Of a stretch of 64,000 bases of DNA, positions 50,477 to 60,300 are shown piece after piece. This DNA comes from Acidimicrobiia bacterium (GTDB lineage Bacteria; Actinomycetota; Acidimicrobiia; ATN3; PSLF01), in contig PSLF01000009.1 of assembly GCA_040289475.1 (NCBI GenBank), positions 1,325 to 65,324 on the forward strand, written 5' to 3'. Position numbers and translations under genes: made by a program. The first letter of the stretch is position 1; every line of letters starts with the position of its first letter. The notes under the pieces were generated by a model. The model was not told the DNA's origin. It did not search any database and worked only from the letters and a program-made list of their open reading frames with translations.

Positions 50477-52306
50477 TCATGACTCTGTATCTTCCTGCTT
50501 GTCCGCAGGAAGATCCAAGCTAATCACCCCGGTTTTCGAGTCCAGCCGGCTGTACTCCGTGAGCTGTATTTCGCTGGACACGACGGTTTGCACCGAATCA
50601 GATCCCAACGATAATCCTTCATGGGGGTCAAGGGCATCGCTTCTTAGGAAGGTTCGAGTTTTATCTGAACGACGATTTTCGGCTGGGTCCGCGGATGGAT
50701 TTGGCGGCCCCGCAGCAGCAAGGATGTCCTCTCCTTCGTGAAGGACTGCGAGCGCTTCAGACCCTAGACTCTGAGCAAGTTTTTCTCTTTGGGCCCTCAG
50801 CTTGATAGCTCTCATTACTTCCTCGGGAATCTCCGGTTCAGAGGAGGGATCTTCGATTCCTGTGTCGATGGCGTCAAGTAACTCTCCCAGGGATGTCTTT
50901 CTTGTGATCACCGCTGTTCTTGTGAGGCCGTATAGGATCGACGATGAAAATACGATTATTGCGGCATCGGCTGTGAGGCGAAAGCGGGATGATCCAAATG
51001 CCAGTGCCGATAAGACGACAAATCCTGCGAACATGAGATATAGCGGTAGAAATTCTCTCCACCGGTATTGCGATCGCCATGCTGCATAGACGGCGAAAAC
51101 GAGAAGAGGAAAGTAAAAGGCAATTCCGGCGTACGTGATCCAGGTGGGCCTGCCCCAGCCTTCCTCTAAACGAGCGGTAACATAGGGATCCCAAAAGTCG
51201 AGTCCTCTGAGTATCCGAGCGAGCACGACCGAGGGTAAACGTTCTAGGTGTGAACGCATGTACTGAAGCCCTCTGGCCGTAAAGAGGTCGTCGACTATCT
51301 TTTCGTTGTGACGGGGATCGCGCACTTCGTAGAGAGTCCGTCGATCGTTGGAGATGCCACCGTAGTACCACGACCCTGTGTAGACCCTGTCGTAGTAGGC
51401 AACTCGGTTGTTGGCTCCGGCTATCAGGGTCCCCAGCGAGCTCGAAGGGGCGATTGTTCTAAAGTTCGACCACGTATGGTGGAGCCAGGGTGTGTAGACG
51501 ACCAGAGCGGCAGCTATCGCGCAGCAGGCCAAAATTGCCCGTCTCGAAATCGACAGCCGCTGGATCGACACCATGACAAAAGAGATCGGTAGGAGGATCC
51601 AGGCCGCCCCTTCGGCTCGTGTCAAGGCCAGTGCCCCAACTAGCGCTCCAGCAATCGTCGCCCGGTAGAGCGCGGGCTTTTCTCGCAAAAGCAAGAGAAC
51701 GTAGACGAGGGTTACAGCTAGAAAAGCAAAGAGGGCCTCGGGGTACAAGACGCCGTCGGCCGCTATAAAAGGAGGATAAACAGCGGCGACGATACCGGCG
51801 ACAGCAGCGACTCGGGAATTGTAAAGCTTTCTAGTGACCAAGAAAATGGCGACGACCGTGGCCGCACCTATAGAGGACAACAGAACCCTGGCAATCAGCG
51901 GATTGCGGTTTGTTAGGGAGTAGGCAGAGGCCAGTGCGACGGTATATAGCGGAGGTCGAAACATCGTGGTTCTTATTTCCACAGCTGTTTCTCCGCGATC
52001 GTTGGTGACGGCCCATGGACGAGAGTATCCACCTCCGTCCAGCAATGAGCGAGCGACTTGGTCGTAGTCGTACATGTCTCTCAGCTCTGGAGCGATGAGG
52101 TAGTTGCCCAGGTGGAAGTTGTACGCGACACGGAATACAAACGCGAAGCAAAAAAGTAGGATGCATACCCGAACCAGTGGATAGGCCCGCAGGATTTCTT
52201 GGGTCTTCTCTACTACGGTGCGGCGGTCGTCCTCCGGACGGGCTACATAGAAGTCGTCGTCTCGAAAGTACCGCTCTTCTAAAGAATCAACGTTGCCTGT
52301 TTCCAT
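50477..52306 (-). CDS. GT-C membrane glycosyltransferase (PMT/ArnT-like)
   Basis: 609 residues with about 10-12 hydrophobic helices (LLFCFAFVFRVAYNFHL to SSSILYGLTRTAVI, about 50-450). The first extracellular loop has an acidic pair (ELRDMYDYDQVARSLLDGGGY), placed as in PMT_2/ArnT families that use polyprenyl-phosphate sugars. The last ~130 residues are soluble and charged, without recognised domain. Donor and acceptor unknown. ATG start; the adjacent enoyl-CoA hydratase is divergent. It opens the envelope-glycan part of the window. Confidence 0.75.
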   Translation of the reverse strand: METGNVDSLEERYFRDDDFYVARPEDDRRTVVEKTQEILRAYPLVRVCILLFCFAFVFRVAYNFHLGNYLIAPELRDMYDYDQVARSLLDGGGYSRPWAVTNDRGETAVEIRTTMFRPPLYTVALASAYSLTNRNPLIARVLLSSIGAATVVAIFLVTRKLYNSRVAAVAGIVAAVYPPFIAADGVLYPEALFAFLAVTLVYVLLLLREKPALYRATIAGALVGALALTRAEGAAWILLPISFVMVSIQRLSISRRAILACCAIAAALVVYTPWLHHTWSNFRTIAPSSSLGTLIAGANNRVAYYDRVYTGSWYYGGISNDRRTLYEVRDPRHNEKIVDDLFTARGLQYMRSHLERLPSVVLARILRGLDFWDPYVTARLEEGWGRPTWITYAGIAFYFPLLVFAVYAAWRSQYRWREFLPLYLMFAGFVVLSALAFGSSRFRLTADAAIIVFSSSILYGLTRTAVITRKTSLGELLDAIDTGIEDPSSEPEIPEEVMRAIKLRAQREKLAQSLGSEALAVLHEGEDILAAAGPPNPSADPAENRRSDKTRTFLRSDALDPHEGLSLGSDSVQTVVSSEIQLTEYSRLDSKTGVISLDLPADKQEDTES

Positions 52307-52459
52307 CCCTGCTCAAGAATATCGTCCGATCTCGGGGCCTGAGAGGTGATCAGCTGAAGCTTTTCTCGAGCTTTTGGCTACAGCGAGTTTGAAATCGAAA
52401 CCATATTTACAAGCTATGCTTTTACCGCCTTAGGCTCTACATGAACAGGAGGACTTGTA

Positions 52460-53233
52460 ATGGCGCTTGTCGAATCTTCCACCGAAGGTCGAATCCGTAT
52501 TGTGACAATAAACCGTCCAGACCAACGCAATGCGATAAGTCCCGAGGTCTCCACACAGCTTGAAGCTGCGATCTCCGAGTTCGAAAAAGACAATGATGTC
52601 TGGGTGGGAATTATCACCGGCGCCGGTGATAAGGCCTTCTCGGCTGGAGCTGACCTAAAGGCGATAGCTGCCGGAAGAATGCAGGAGATCTGGACGGCCG
52701 AAGGTGGGTTCGCGGGGATCACCAAACGATCCAGAACCAAGCCGATCATTGCGGCGGTAAATGGTGATGCGTTGGCGGGAGGGTGTGAGATTGCCCTAGC
52801 CTGCGATTTGATTGTAGCTGCCGAGCATGCCCGCTTCGGTCTTCCCGAGGTGCGCAGGAGCCTGATCGCAGCTGCGGGTGGGCTGTTCCGCCTCCCACGG
52901 CGGCTTCCACTTTCGGTGGCAATGGAGATGATTCTCACTGGTCTGCCGATATCGGCACGTAGAGCTTACGAGTTGGGTTTGGTAAACCGGGTTGTCCCGG
53001 CGGACCAAGTAATGTCGGCGGCCATGGAATTGGCTGGAGCAATTGCAGAGTGTGCACCAGTTGCTGTACGAGAGTCCCGAAGGGTTGTTGTCGAATCGCT
53101 TCTAGCTTCCGAGGAGGACCGTGGCTGGGAGTTGTCTGCCAGGGCGACAGCCACGGTGGTCGGTACGGAAGACTTCCTAGAGGGCCCCAGGGCCTTCGTA
53201 GAGAAGCGAGAGCCTCGGTGGAAGGGCCGATGA
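52460..53233 (+). CDS. Enoyl-CoA hydratase/isomerase family protein
   Basis: 257-residue crotonase fold. RPDQRNAISPEVSTQLEAAI, GDKAFSAGADLKAIAAGR (oxyanion hole), AAVNGDALAGGCEIALACDLIVAAEHARFGLPEVRRS (second oxyanion loop with the Glu of LPEV) and GLPISARRAYELGLVNRVVP are all in place. ATG preceded by AGGAGGACT. Could be a fatty-acid beta-oxidation hydratase or another crotonase; substrate not readable. A short methyltransferase gene follows. Confidence 0.9.
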   Translation: MALVESSTEGRIRIVTINRPDQRNAISPEVSTQLEAAISEFEKDNDVWVGIITGAGDKAFSAGADLKAIAAGRMQEIWTAEGGFAGITKRSRTKPIIAAVNGDALAGGCEIALACDLIVAAEHARFGLPEVRRSLIAAAGGLFRLPRRLPLSVAMEMILTGLPISARRAYELGLVNRVVPADQVMSAAMELAGAIAECAPVAVRESRRVVVESLLASEEDRGWELSARATATVVGTEDFLEGPRAFVEKREPRWKGR

Positions 53234-53273
53234 CTCAAATTGAGGTTGATTAGGTAGCACATTCCAAACGAGG

Positions 53274-54194
53274 ATGCGTCACCTGATCTGGCACTCGTAC
53301 TGGTTTTACCGTCGAAAGATCTCGGGCGCACGCCGCATCGACGGTTTAGTACTTGATGTCGGATCTGGGAACTCTCCTTTTCCTCGTGCCGATGTACTCG
53401 CAGAGAAGTTTTTGCTGGACGACTCCAATCGCATTTGGGGTCAGAAACCGGTACTGTCGGCGCCGGTGGTCGCCTGCGATGCGGAGGCACTGCCGTTCTC
53501 CGACAAAACGTTCGATTTCGTAGTCGCCTCGCATCTGCTTGAACACGTCGACCGTCCCGACAGAGTGATGTTGGAGCTGTCACGTGTGGGTAAGGCAGGG
53601 TACATAGAGTGTCCCGACGAAGCCTATGACAAACTGGATTCCCCTCCCTATCACAGGTGGTTTGTTGAGCAGCGCGGCGACCGTCTGGTGTTCAAGCAAA
53701 AACAGAACGCGGTTTTTGACGAAGGAATCAAGGCTCTCACCCACGATACGCTGTACAAGGATCGAGGATTCTGGGCGGTCTTTTGGAGAAGATTGGAGCG
53801 ATTTTTTGTGATGTACCGCTGGGAAGGAAAGATTGACTTTGAGGTCCACTATCTCTCACTCCCCACCGGTGAAAAGGGAACTGCAGAAAGATCTGTTTTC
53901 GATGACGAGCAGTGGCTGCTAAAGCACGGGTTCTTGGTCGTCAAGCCCGAGGAAGGGGCACCAAACTCTGGGCTAGTGGATGCAGTTTTCAGGCTCACAT
54001 GGAGAGCGCTCTCACTGTCGGTTAGAGGAAGAAGGCCGTATCCACGAGTAATTGACTTGGTCGTGTGTCCTGCTGATCGTTCGAAGCTCGATAGATCCGG
54101 AGTATCGGAGAACAAGCGAGAAGGTACGTTGGCGTGCGGCGAGTGTGGACGGCTCTTTCCGGTAGTAGAGGGCATACCGCATCTTTTCGTGTGA
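53274..54194 (+). CDS. SAM methyltransferase with Trm112-like zinc tail
   Basis: 306 residues. Class-I SAM domain: VLDVGSGNSPFPRADVLAEKFLLDD (motif I), CDAEALPFSDKTFDFVVASHLLEHVDRP (motif II/post-II). Residues ~255-306 resemble a Trm112/zinc-ribbon: LVVCPADRSKLD and LACGECGRLFPVVEGIPHLFV carry CxA-x-C / CGEC pairs. Trm112-like tails occur in several small-substrate and lipid or sugar methyltransferases. Located among glycan genes, so a surface-polysaccharide or quinone role is possible. ATG 53274 follows GAGG. Confidence 0.78.
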   Translation: MRHLIWHSYWFYRRKISGARRIDGLVLDVGSGNSPFPRADVLAEKFLLDDSNRIWGQKPVLSAPVVACDAEALPFSDKTFDFVVASHLLEHVDRPDRVMLELSRVGKAGYIECPDEAYDKLDSPPYHRWFVEQRGDRLVFKQKQNAVFDEGIKALTHDTLYKDRGFWAVFWRRLERFFVMYRWEGKIDFEVHYLSLPTGEKGTAERSVFDDEQWLLKHGFLVVKPEEGAPNSGLVDAVFRLTWRALSLSVRGRRPYPRVIDLVVCPADRSKLDRSGVSENKREGTLACGECGRLFPVVEGIPHLFV

Positions 54195-54310
54195 GAGAAT
54201 CCAAATGGGGATGTTGTGGTGGCGGCCTTCCTTTCGCCTGCAAGAAGGGATGGGCGGGCGGCTTATGGTGCCACCACCAGATTCGAGGCGAAGCAATCCT
54301 TTCCGTGGCC

Positions 54311-54329
54311 CGACTTTCCTGGAAAGTCG
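54311..54329. repeat. 19-base perfect palindrome at convergent gene ends
   Basis: CGACTTTCC, central T, GGAAAGTCG, directly next to the stop codon of the leftward epimerase (TAG at 54332-54334) and about 120 bases after the methyltransferase stop. Nine-base arms, one-base loop and no T-run: a poor intrinsic terminator but a striking symmetric site. Confidence 0.4.
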
Positions 54330-54331
54330 AG

Positions 54332-55330
54332 CTACAGACAAAGAGCTGACGGAAAAAACGGAGAATCCGGTTTTTTACTCTCGGACTCGTACCATTCGAT
54401 CGTGCGAACCAGCCCTGCCTCGAAGGAGATTTGCGGCTCCCAACCCAACAGCTCTCTGGCTTTGGAGTTGTCGCAGTACATCCGCCAGATTTCCCGCGGC
54501 CTATAGGGAAGCGCACCAACTCTGAGCTCGACCGGGTTTCCCAGGAGTTCCAGCACTGTAGAGGCAACATCTTTCATCGATCGCTCTTGGCCGCAGCCCA
54601 CGTTGATAACTTCTCCGAGCACCGAGTCATCGGCTTCTGCGGCTTTTATGAATCCGGCGACGATGTCGGAAACGAAGTTGAACTCTCTGGTTTGTACACC
54701 TTCGGTGATTTCGACGGGTAGTCCCCGAAGTGCCCTGGCAATAGTTTCAGGGATGATACGATCGGGGCTCTGCATGGGCCCAAAGGCGTTGAACGGTCTT
54801 ATTGCCACCGTGGGGATGCCGTAGGCGTCCTTGTATATCAAAGCGAGTCGCTCTGCCGCGTACTTTGAGACGCCGTAGGGGGATACAGGGTTGACGGGGC
54901 CCGTTTCCCGAAACGGCACGTCCACGTCTCCATAGACCTCGCTGGTGCTGGCATAGACGAGCCTTGTCGGGGGATGGCTCGCGAGTGCCTCCAAAATGTT
55001 TCTAGTACCTTCGATGTTGGTGGTTGTGCACTCGGATACCCGATCGAACGAACGGCCCACGTGAGTGAAGGCTCCGAGGTGAAATACGTAGTTAGGTTTT
55101 ACTCGTTTGACGACGCGAGCCACGGCGTAACTATCGGTCAAATCAGCGTCCTCTAGCCGAATTTTTCCTGTGAGGTCGGCGAGTCGAGGAGGGTACAGAG
55201 CGGATACGTCGGACACCAACGCAACGACGTCAGAGCCGAGATCCATGAGAGCTCGCGTCAAATGTGACCCGATAAATCCCGCCGCCCCTGTTACCAAGAC
55301 CGTGCTTTCTTTGAGGGACCTTGCGCTCAT
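54332..55330 (-). CDS. NAD-dependent sugar-nucleotide epimerase/dehydratase
   Basis: 332-residue extended SDR. VTGAAGFIGSHLTRALMD (NAD loop), DADLTDS, FHLGAFTHVGRSFDR, YASTSEVYG and the catalytic YGVSKYAAERL. AIRPFNAFGPMQSPDRIIPETI follows GDP-mannose/dTDP-glucose 4,6-dehydratase and UDP-glucose epimerase families. The exact substrate is uncertain. ATG start; GT2 is only 8 bases upstream, so an operon is likely. A 19-base palindrome follows the stop. Confidence 0.9.
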   Translation of the reverse strand: MSARSLKESTVLVTGAAGFIGSHLTRALMDLGSDVVALVSDVSALYPPRLADLTGKIRLEDADLTDSYAVARVVKRVKPNYVFHLGAFTHVGRSFDRVSECTTTNIEGTRNILEALASHPPTRLVYASTSEVYGDVDVPFRETGPVNPVSPYGVSKYAAERLALIYKDAYGIPTVAIRPFNAFGPMQSPDRIIPETIARALRGLPVEITEGVQTREFNFVSDIVAGFIKAAEADDSVLGEVINVGCGQERSMKDVASTVLELLGNPVELRVGALPYRPREIWRMYCDNSKARELLGWEPQISFEAGLVRTIEWYESESKKPDSPFFPSALCL

Positions 55331-55338
55331 TTAGATTC

Positions 55339-56076
55339 CTAGACCCGAGAAGCAGATCGTATCGATTTTCTGATCTGAAGAAGCTCTTTGAGTATGGATG
55401 GGAGGTCTTTTAACATCGACAGTTTACTGTCGGGATCGTTTTCCCAGTGAATGGGGACCTCAAGCACCGTTATTCCTAGCATTGCTGCTTTTCCCAGTAT
55501 CTCTGCATCGAAAAGCCATCCTTTAGTGGTCTGGCTTGAGAAGAGTATCTCGGCGACGTCAGAGCGAAACCACTTGAAGCCACAAAAAATATCGCGGGGA
55601 AGCTTTGGGACGATCGCACGCGTGACGCTCAGACAAACCTGTCCAGCCAGTCGTCGTGGCAGCGACTGTGGCCGTACAACTGAGGCACCCGACGCTAACC
55701 TAGATCCAACTATGATTCCGAACTCCTCTTCTCTAGCGAGTTTCCAAAATCTTGGGATTTCGTCAGGGGGCGTCGAAAGGTCGGCATCAATGAAAAACCG
55801 CCAGTCACCATTAGCCTCCAGCATTCCGCGCCTTACGGAAAACCCCTTCCCCTCGTTCCTCGAGTTCACAAGCACACGGACTTTGGTGCCAGGCGGACAT
55901 ATTTCGCGAGCAATTGAGGCTGTGTGGTCCGGGCTGGCGTTGTCTACGATGATGATTTCGTTAGTCTCTCCCACGCTTCCCAGTGCTTTCGACACTTCCT
56001 CGATGGCGGTCGCAATCTTGTGCGCCTCGTTGAAAGTCGGGATGATAGCTGTGATGCGTGGATGTTCAGAGGACAT
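55339..56076 (-). CDS. GT2 glycosyltransferase (DPM1/ALG5-like)
   Basis: 245 residues. IPTFNEAHKIATAIEEV opens the GT-A fold, EIIIVDNASPDHTASIA and WRFFIDADLSTPPDEI (DxD-type metal site, DAD) follow, then GFKWFRSDVAEILF and GWLFDAEILGKAAMLGI. Closest in pattern to polyprenyl-phosphate sugar synthases (dolichyl-phosphate-mannose or glucose), which make lipid-phosphate donors for GT-C enzymes such as the two in this region. No C-terminal membrane helices, so soluble or peripheral. ATG start; weak Shine-Dalgarno. Confidence 0.88.
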   Translation of the reverse strand: MSSEHPRITAIIPTFNEAHKIATAIEEVSKALGSVGETNEIIIVDNASPDHTASIAREICPPGTKVRVLVNSRNEGKGFSVRRGMLEANGDWRFFIDADLSTPPDEIPRFWKLAREEEFGIIVGSRLASGASVVRPQSLPRRLAGQVCLSVTRAIVPKLPRDIFCGFKWFRSDVAEILFSSQTTKGWLFDAEILGKAAMLGITVLEVPIHWENDPDSKLSMLKDLPSILKELLQIRKSIRSASRV

Positions 56077-56211
56077 ACTTGCGAGTTCCGGTCAGCTTGG
56101 ATCTTCAGTCCTTCTTGAGCCGAGGCGAGCTAGCGAGCATCGCAGCTTCGATCGGTCGCGTAGAAGCTAGCACTGGAGCCTGAACACTTTCCCTCGAGCC
56201 AGAGGCACAGT

Positions 56212-57225
56212 TCAGGTAGTGGAACCTTCTTGTTTGATCGGTCTTGCCTTGACGACACCTCTAGCATGTAGACCTTTGCGGCTCGGAAGAAACGAGACCA
56301 ATACCGGCTCGTCGTTAGGGTCGCCAGCTGGATCGAGCGGAAGCACTCGATAACGCCAGTCAACCGCAGCGACCACGCAAGCAGTAGCCAAAAGCCCGAT
56401 TGCTATTCCAGCTACCGAGTGTGCAAGCATCTGCTTTAGGGCATAAGAGGAGTCGATATTGCCTTTGAGATCGATACCCTGGATCACCATGATCAAGGGT
56501 ATCGAGGCTACTACCACCGCTGTAATCCCTAGTAGTTCTCGGGAGTCTACTTTTCTCCACAGTAAAACGAGTAGCAGAGGCACGAAGAAAACCCCCCAAA
56601 TGTCGGCGAAAAAGTAGGCGACCGCGACTGCAATGCCAATCAGTATCGCAACCCCGATAGGATGAACTTTTCCAGGCTCTCGCGCTCTGGTTGGCAGGTT
56701 CGTGGGTCGAGCAAGTGCTACGGGTAATCCTTCGCGGGGAGGACGCCGCGTACCACGAGGCGGTCTCATGCCTGGGGGAGGCATGCGTCGGCCAGGAAGC
56801 TCGGGTGCAGCCCGGCGACGCCGTGGAGCTCTTTCCGAAGGCTCGACACCGGCTCCGGTCTTTGAGGCAGTTGTCGGCGTATCTTCGGACCTAGCCGGCG
56901 CTGCGGGGGGAGCTATAGGAGGAGAAGGTTGACCCGGAGATGCTGGTGGTACTTGGGGAGCGACAGGGAGAGTTGGCGGTACGGGTGAAGCCTCGGGCAC
57001 GCGAGGTTGTACCGCGCCCCTCTTGGTCATTCGCCGCTGCTCGTCGGGGATCGTGGCGCGAATTCGATCCGCGAGACGCTTCCTGGCGAGCGCGCGTTGC
57101 TCGGCAGGAGAAAGCGTGGCCTGCTCTTCTGGAGTGAGAAGTTGCTTCTCCTCCTCCGAGCTAGGTTCTCTCTCTGCCGGGTGGGGCTGCCCCCCGGGCT
57201 CTTGACCGCTGCCGTTTTCCGTCAT
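56212..57225 (-). CDS. Pro-rich hypothetical membrane protein
   Basis: Not recognised. 337 residues: a long Pro/Ala/Arg-rich, Glu-rich cytoplasmic N-terminus (about 1-185; EEQATLSPAEQRALARKRLADRI, PPGMRPPRGTRRPPREGLP) that looks disordered, then three to four hydrophobic helices (IGVAILIGIAVAVAYFFADIWG, PLLLVLLWRKV, ITAVVVASIPLIMVI, AGIAIGLLATACVVAAVDW) and a short basic tail. ATG with GGAGG six bases upstream. Co-directional with the AftD-like gene ending 150 bases upstream. Possibly an envelope accessory protein. Confidence 0.7.
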   Translation of the reverse strand: MTENGSGQEPGGQPHPAEREPSSEEEKQLLTPEEQATLSPAEQRALARKRLADRIRATIPDEQRRMTKRGAVQPRVPEASPVPPTLPVAPQVPPASPGQPSPPIAPPAAPARSEDTPTTASKTGAGVEPSERAPRRRRAAPELPGRRMPPPGMRPPRGTRRPPREGLPVALARPTNLPTRAREPGKVHPIGVAILIGIAVAVAYFFADIWGVFFVPLLLVLLWRKVDSRELLGITAVVVASIPLIMVIQGIDLKGNIDSSYALKQMLAHSVAGIAIGLLATACVVAAVDWRYRVLPLDPAGDPNDEPVLVSFLPSRKGLHARGVVKARPIKQEGSTT

Positions 57226-57375
57226 GAGATCCTCCAGTTCTTAGCAAAACTTCGTTGCCTGAAAGACTTGTTGCAAAAATTATTTTTCGCAGCAAACTGC
57301 GAGACGCCTCGCTTGAATTCTCATCTTTGCTACTAGGGTCGTACAGCCTCTGACGTGACCTGAGCCCTCTCCTCC

Positions 57376-60300
57376 TTATCCCCGCTGCTGCGGAGGTAGT
57401 CCAGAATCTTCGGCAGAATCCTGCATATCGTGATTACTACTGCTCGACGACGGCCCCGACTCTGAAGTAGGGGGTGGCTCCGGAGCCGATTCTCGATTCG
57501 GCAGCGGCCTCGTATCCAAATACTCTCCTCTGTCATGTGGAGGAACAGGGCCCGGAGGTGGCACAGGACCCGGACCTGGGCGAGGGCCACGCGGAGGGCC
57601 ACCTGGGCGAGGGCCACGTCTTACAGTCGCCGCAAGTAATGCTCTTCGCCGCGCTGCTTCTACCCAGCGAATTTGGAGCAGCACAAAGATGGAAACGAGC
57701 AGCGTGAAAGCCGTGACAGCGATTCCAACGAAAATCAACTGTTGTGGGCGATACTCAAGGTGGATCGTGTAGCTGCCGGTCTGCTTGATCCGCCAGGCAT
57801 TTGCGTATCCGTTTATAAGCTTTGGTTCTTGGGGTTCGATGGGAACTGAGGTCCCGTCGCTACGCACAATTCTTCCCCGCCAGCCTGGATTGATGTTTTC
57901 CCCGAGGATCAGGTAGTAGGGGTCATCGGTGGCACCAGACACCTTGAGATCCCAGCTATAGCGTCCGTGGTTCGTCACCTCAATGAGCGGTAGGTTGCGT
58001 CTCGTAGTTGGTGGTGGCTGAGTTATCGACGTCAGAGAGACTCGGTCGATTAGGAGAACTCCAGAAGGTGACGTAAGGAGCATGTGGTCTCCGCGTCCGA
58101 GAGTGATAGACGCAGCCGCGTTACATGGCACCCCTCGGACAGTTCGGAGGCTCAGCAAGTCGTCCACTTTGGCGGCAGCCCGGAAACGCACCTGCTGTCC
58201 GTCGACCCATATTGTGGAATCTGGAACTACGCTGGCCCCCTTGGTTCGGATTTCATCTTCGCTCGGCGCAGGGCCCAATGCCTCACAAGGTGTAACGACC
58301 TCGGCGTCATCTGCAGGGACAGCATTGGTGAGCCCTGGAATTCCCAGCTCTGCAACTGCAGTCGGCATGAGGATTGCCTTGGGATCTCCCCGTACAGGAG
58401 AGGTGTCGGCAGTAAAGCGCTCTCTGATCTTGTCGATCGTGAACGTGATTGACGTCGTGGTGACGGGTGCGTCTAGAACTCGCTTGTAGTGCTGTAGTCC
58501 AAGCTTGTCTTGAGGAGGCGCCTCGAAGGAAAACGTCTTTTGCTGTCCGTTGGAGAAACTTACTGTCGCTTCCTCAATGCCCGAATGGAGCTCGTCTTCT
58601 TTGAACACGAAGTCGAACTCCGATATTTGGGTGGGAGCGGAAAGATCAATGTTGATCGACTCTCCGACCATCTTCGAGCCAATAGCTGGCTGCCAGTATG
58701 TCTCGGTATTGCCGTCGACCGCGGACATTGCACGATACTTGGGCATTCCTAGCCACCTTGAAGAAGACGCGGCTTTTGATATTGGACCTTTCACTCCCAA
58801 CAACGCGTCGACGGTTGGATCGGGTGTTGCAGGCGATAGACTAACTCCGGCAAGGGGTGCAAAGACCCTCTGCCCTGGTACGTAAAAGACCCGTGCAAGT
58901 TGGGCTTCTTCATCGGAGCGCATGAAGTCGCCGGGTTGATTCTTAGCACGCTGAAACACGTACCCAAGGTTGAGAGGGGCAAATGCGGAATCTCCGCCGG
59001 GAGCTCGCCTGAAGACGTCATCTGGGGTTCTGAGAAGTTCAAGAGGGTAGATGCCAGGGATGTCGATCTCGGCAATTCCTACCGGGGGAAGATAACGAGC
59101 GTTGCGCCCAGTAGCACTTATCCCGTCGATTCTAAAGCGTAGGCGTTGAGTATCCACAGGTTGGCCCAGAGAGAAAGTCTGTGGACCATTGGTAGGCTGC
59201 AGATCGAGGGGTATTTCTCTTCCAGAATCCGGGATCACGGTGAGCCGCGTAATATTGCGGCCATCTTCTTGGAACTTGAGGTAGATGGTGAGTTGGTCGA
59301 CAGTACGCCTGTCGTCGAAGGTGATCTCTAACTGGGCACCAACGGGATTGCCGAGACCCCCTACCATCCAGGCTGTGTTGAGGTTGCGATCGAAGGCCAT
59401 GGCCGGACGGTTCTCTGGAAGCTCGTACCAGAATGATCCATAACTGGAGGCTCTGATCGATTTCACCCCCCTGAACTCCGCGACCGTTTGTTTTCTAGGA
59501 GCCTCGACTTCGTCGAAGACTGTCCAGTTGCGATCGGCAACGCCTCCACGACGAAGTTCCTCCCCCTCTGCGAGGGTATAGGAGTAGTTGTTTTTGATTA
59601 CTCCGAACTGCCATGCCCGGCGTCTATTCGAATCTGTGATGATCACGCTGGGCTGGGAATTGAGCGTTTCTTGTAGTTGGGTCGAGGTTTGCGAGGCAGA
59701 GAGGAAGAAGGGGGGGTTGTCATCCAGGTACCCAAAAGCGGAGAGCGTCAATACTCCGAAGTTGTCGCCGGAGATTAGCAGGGGTTGCTCTACACGCTCG
59801 GCCCTTACGATCGGAAGGGGATCTGGCACAATGAAGTACTCAAGAGGCGCGAGCTTTGCCTCAACTTCTGGGTATCCGAAGTCTTGAGAACGGAGCTGAG
59901 AGCGGTCGGTCGTCGGAGACCACTGTCCAGGCTCTCCGAATTTCCCCCCTCCGGGACCAGGGACTAATCCTTGACGCCCCAGCATGTCTATGACCACAGC
60001 AGGTCTGGGGGTGTCCCAACGCGCCCAGTCAAGGTCGTGCCTCACTATTACATCACCGGCTCCCAAGTAGCGCGCTATTGGGAGAAGCGTATTGGGCTCC
60101 AAGGTGCCTTGCTGGATGGCGCCATCCAGCGCACCGGTCAGGTTAGCTCCGTACGGTGATCCATAAGGGACGAGCGTCCTCAGCAGAGTCGGCCGCTTGA
60201 TCATCGATTGATTGATGTCGTCGAGGGTGACTCCCCACTGATAGTAAGCGAAGGGTTGGCCCGGAAACATGAGAAGCCGATAAGACTGCTGTTTGGCACC

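Noticed and set aside
54200-54570. Several 70-180 codon frames on both strands at the end of the methyltransferase and epimerase
   Set aside because: They overlap the two real genes and lack any family motif; antisense shadows.
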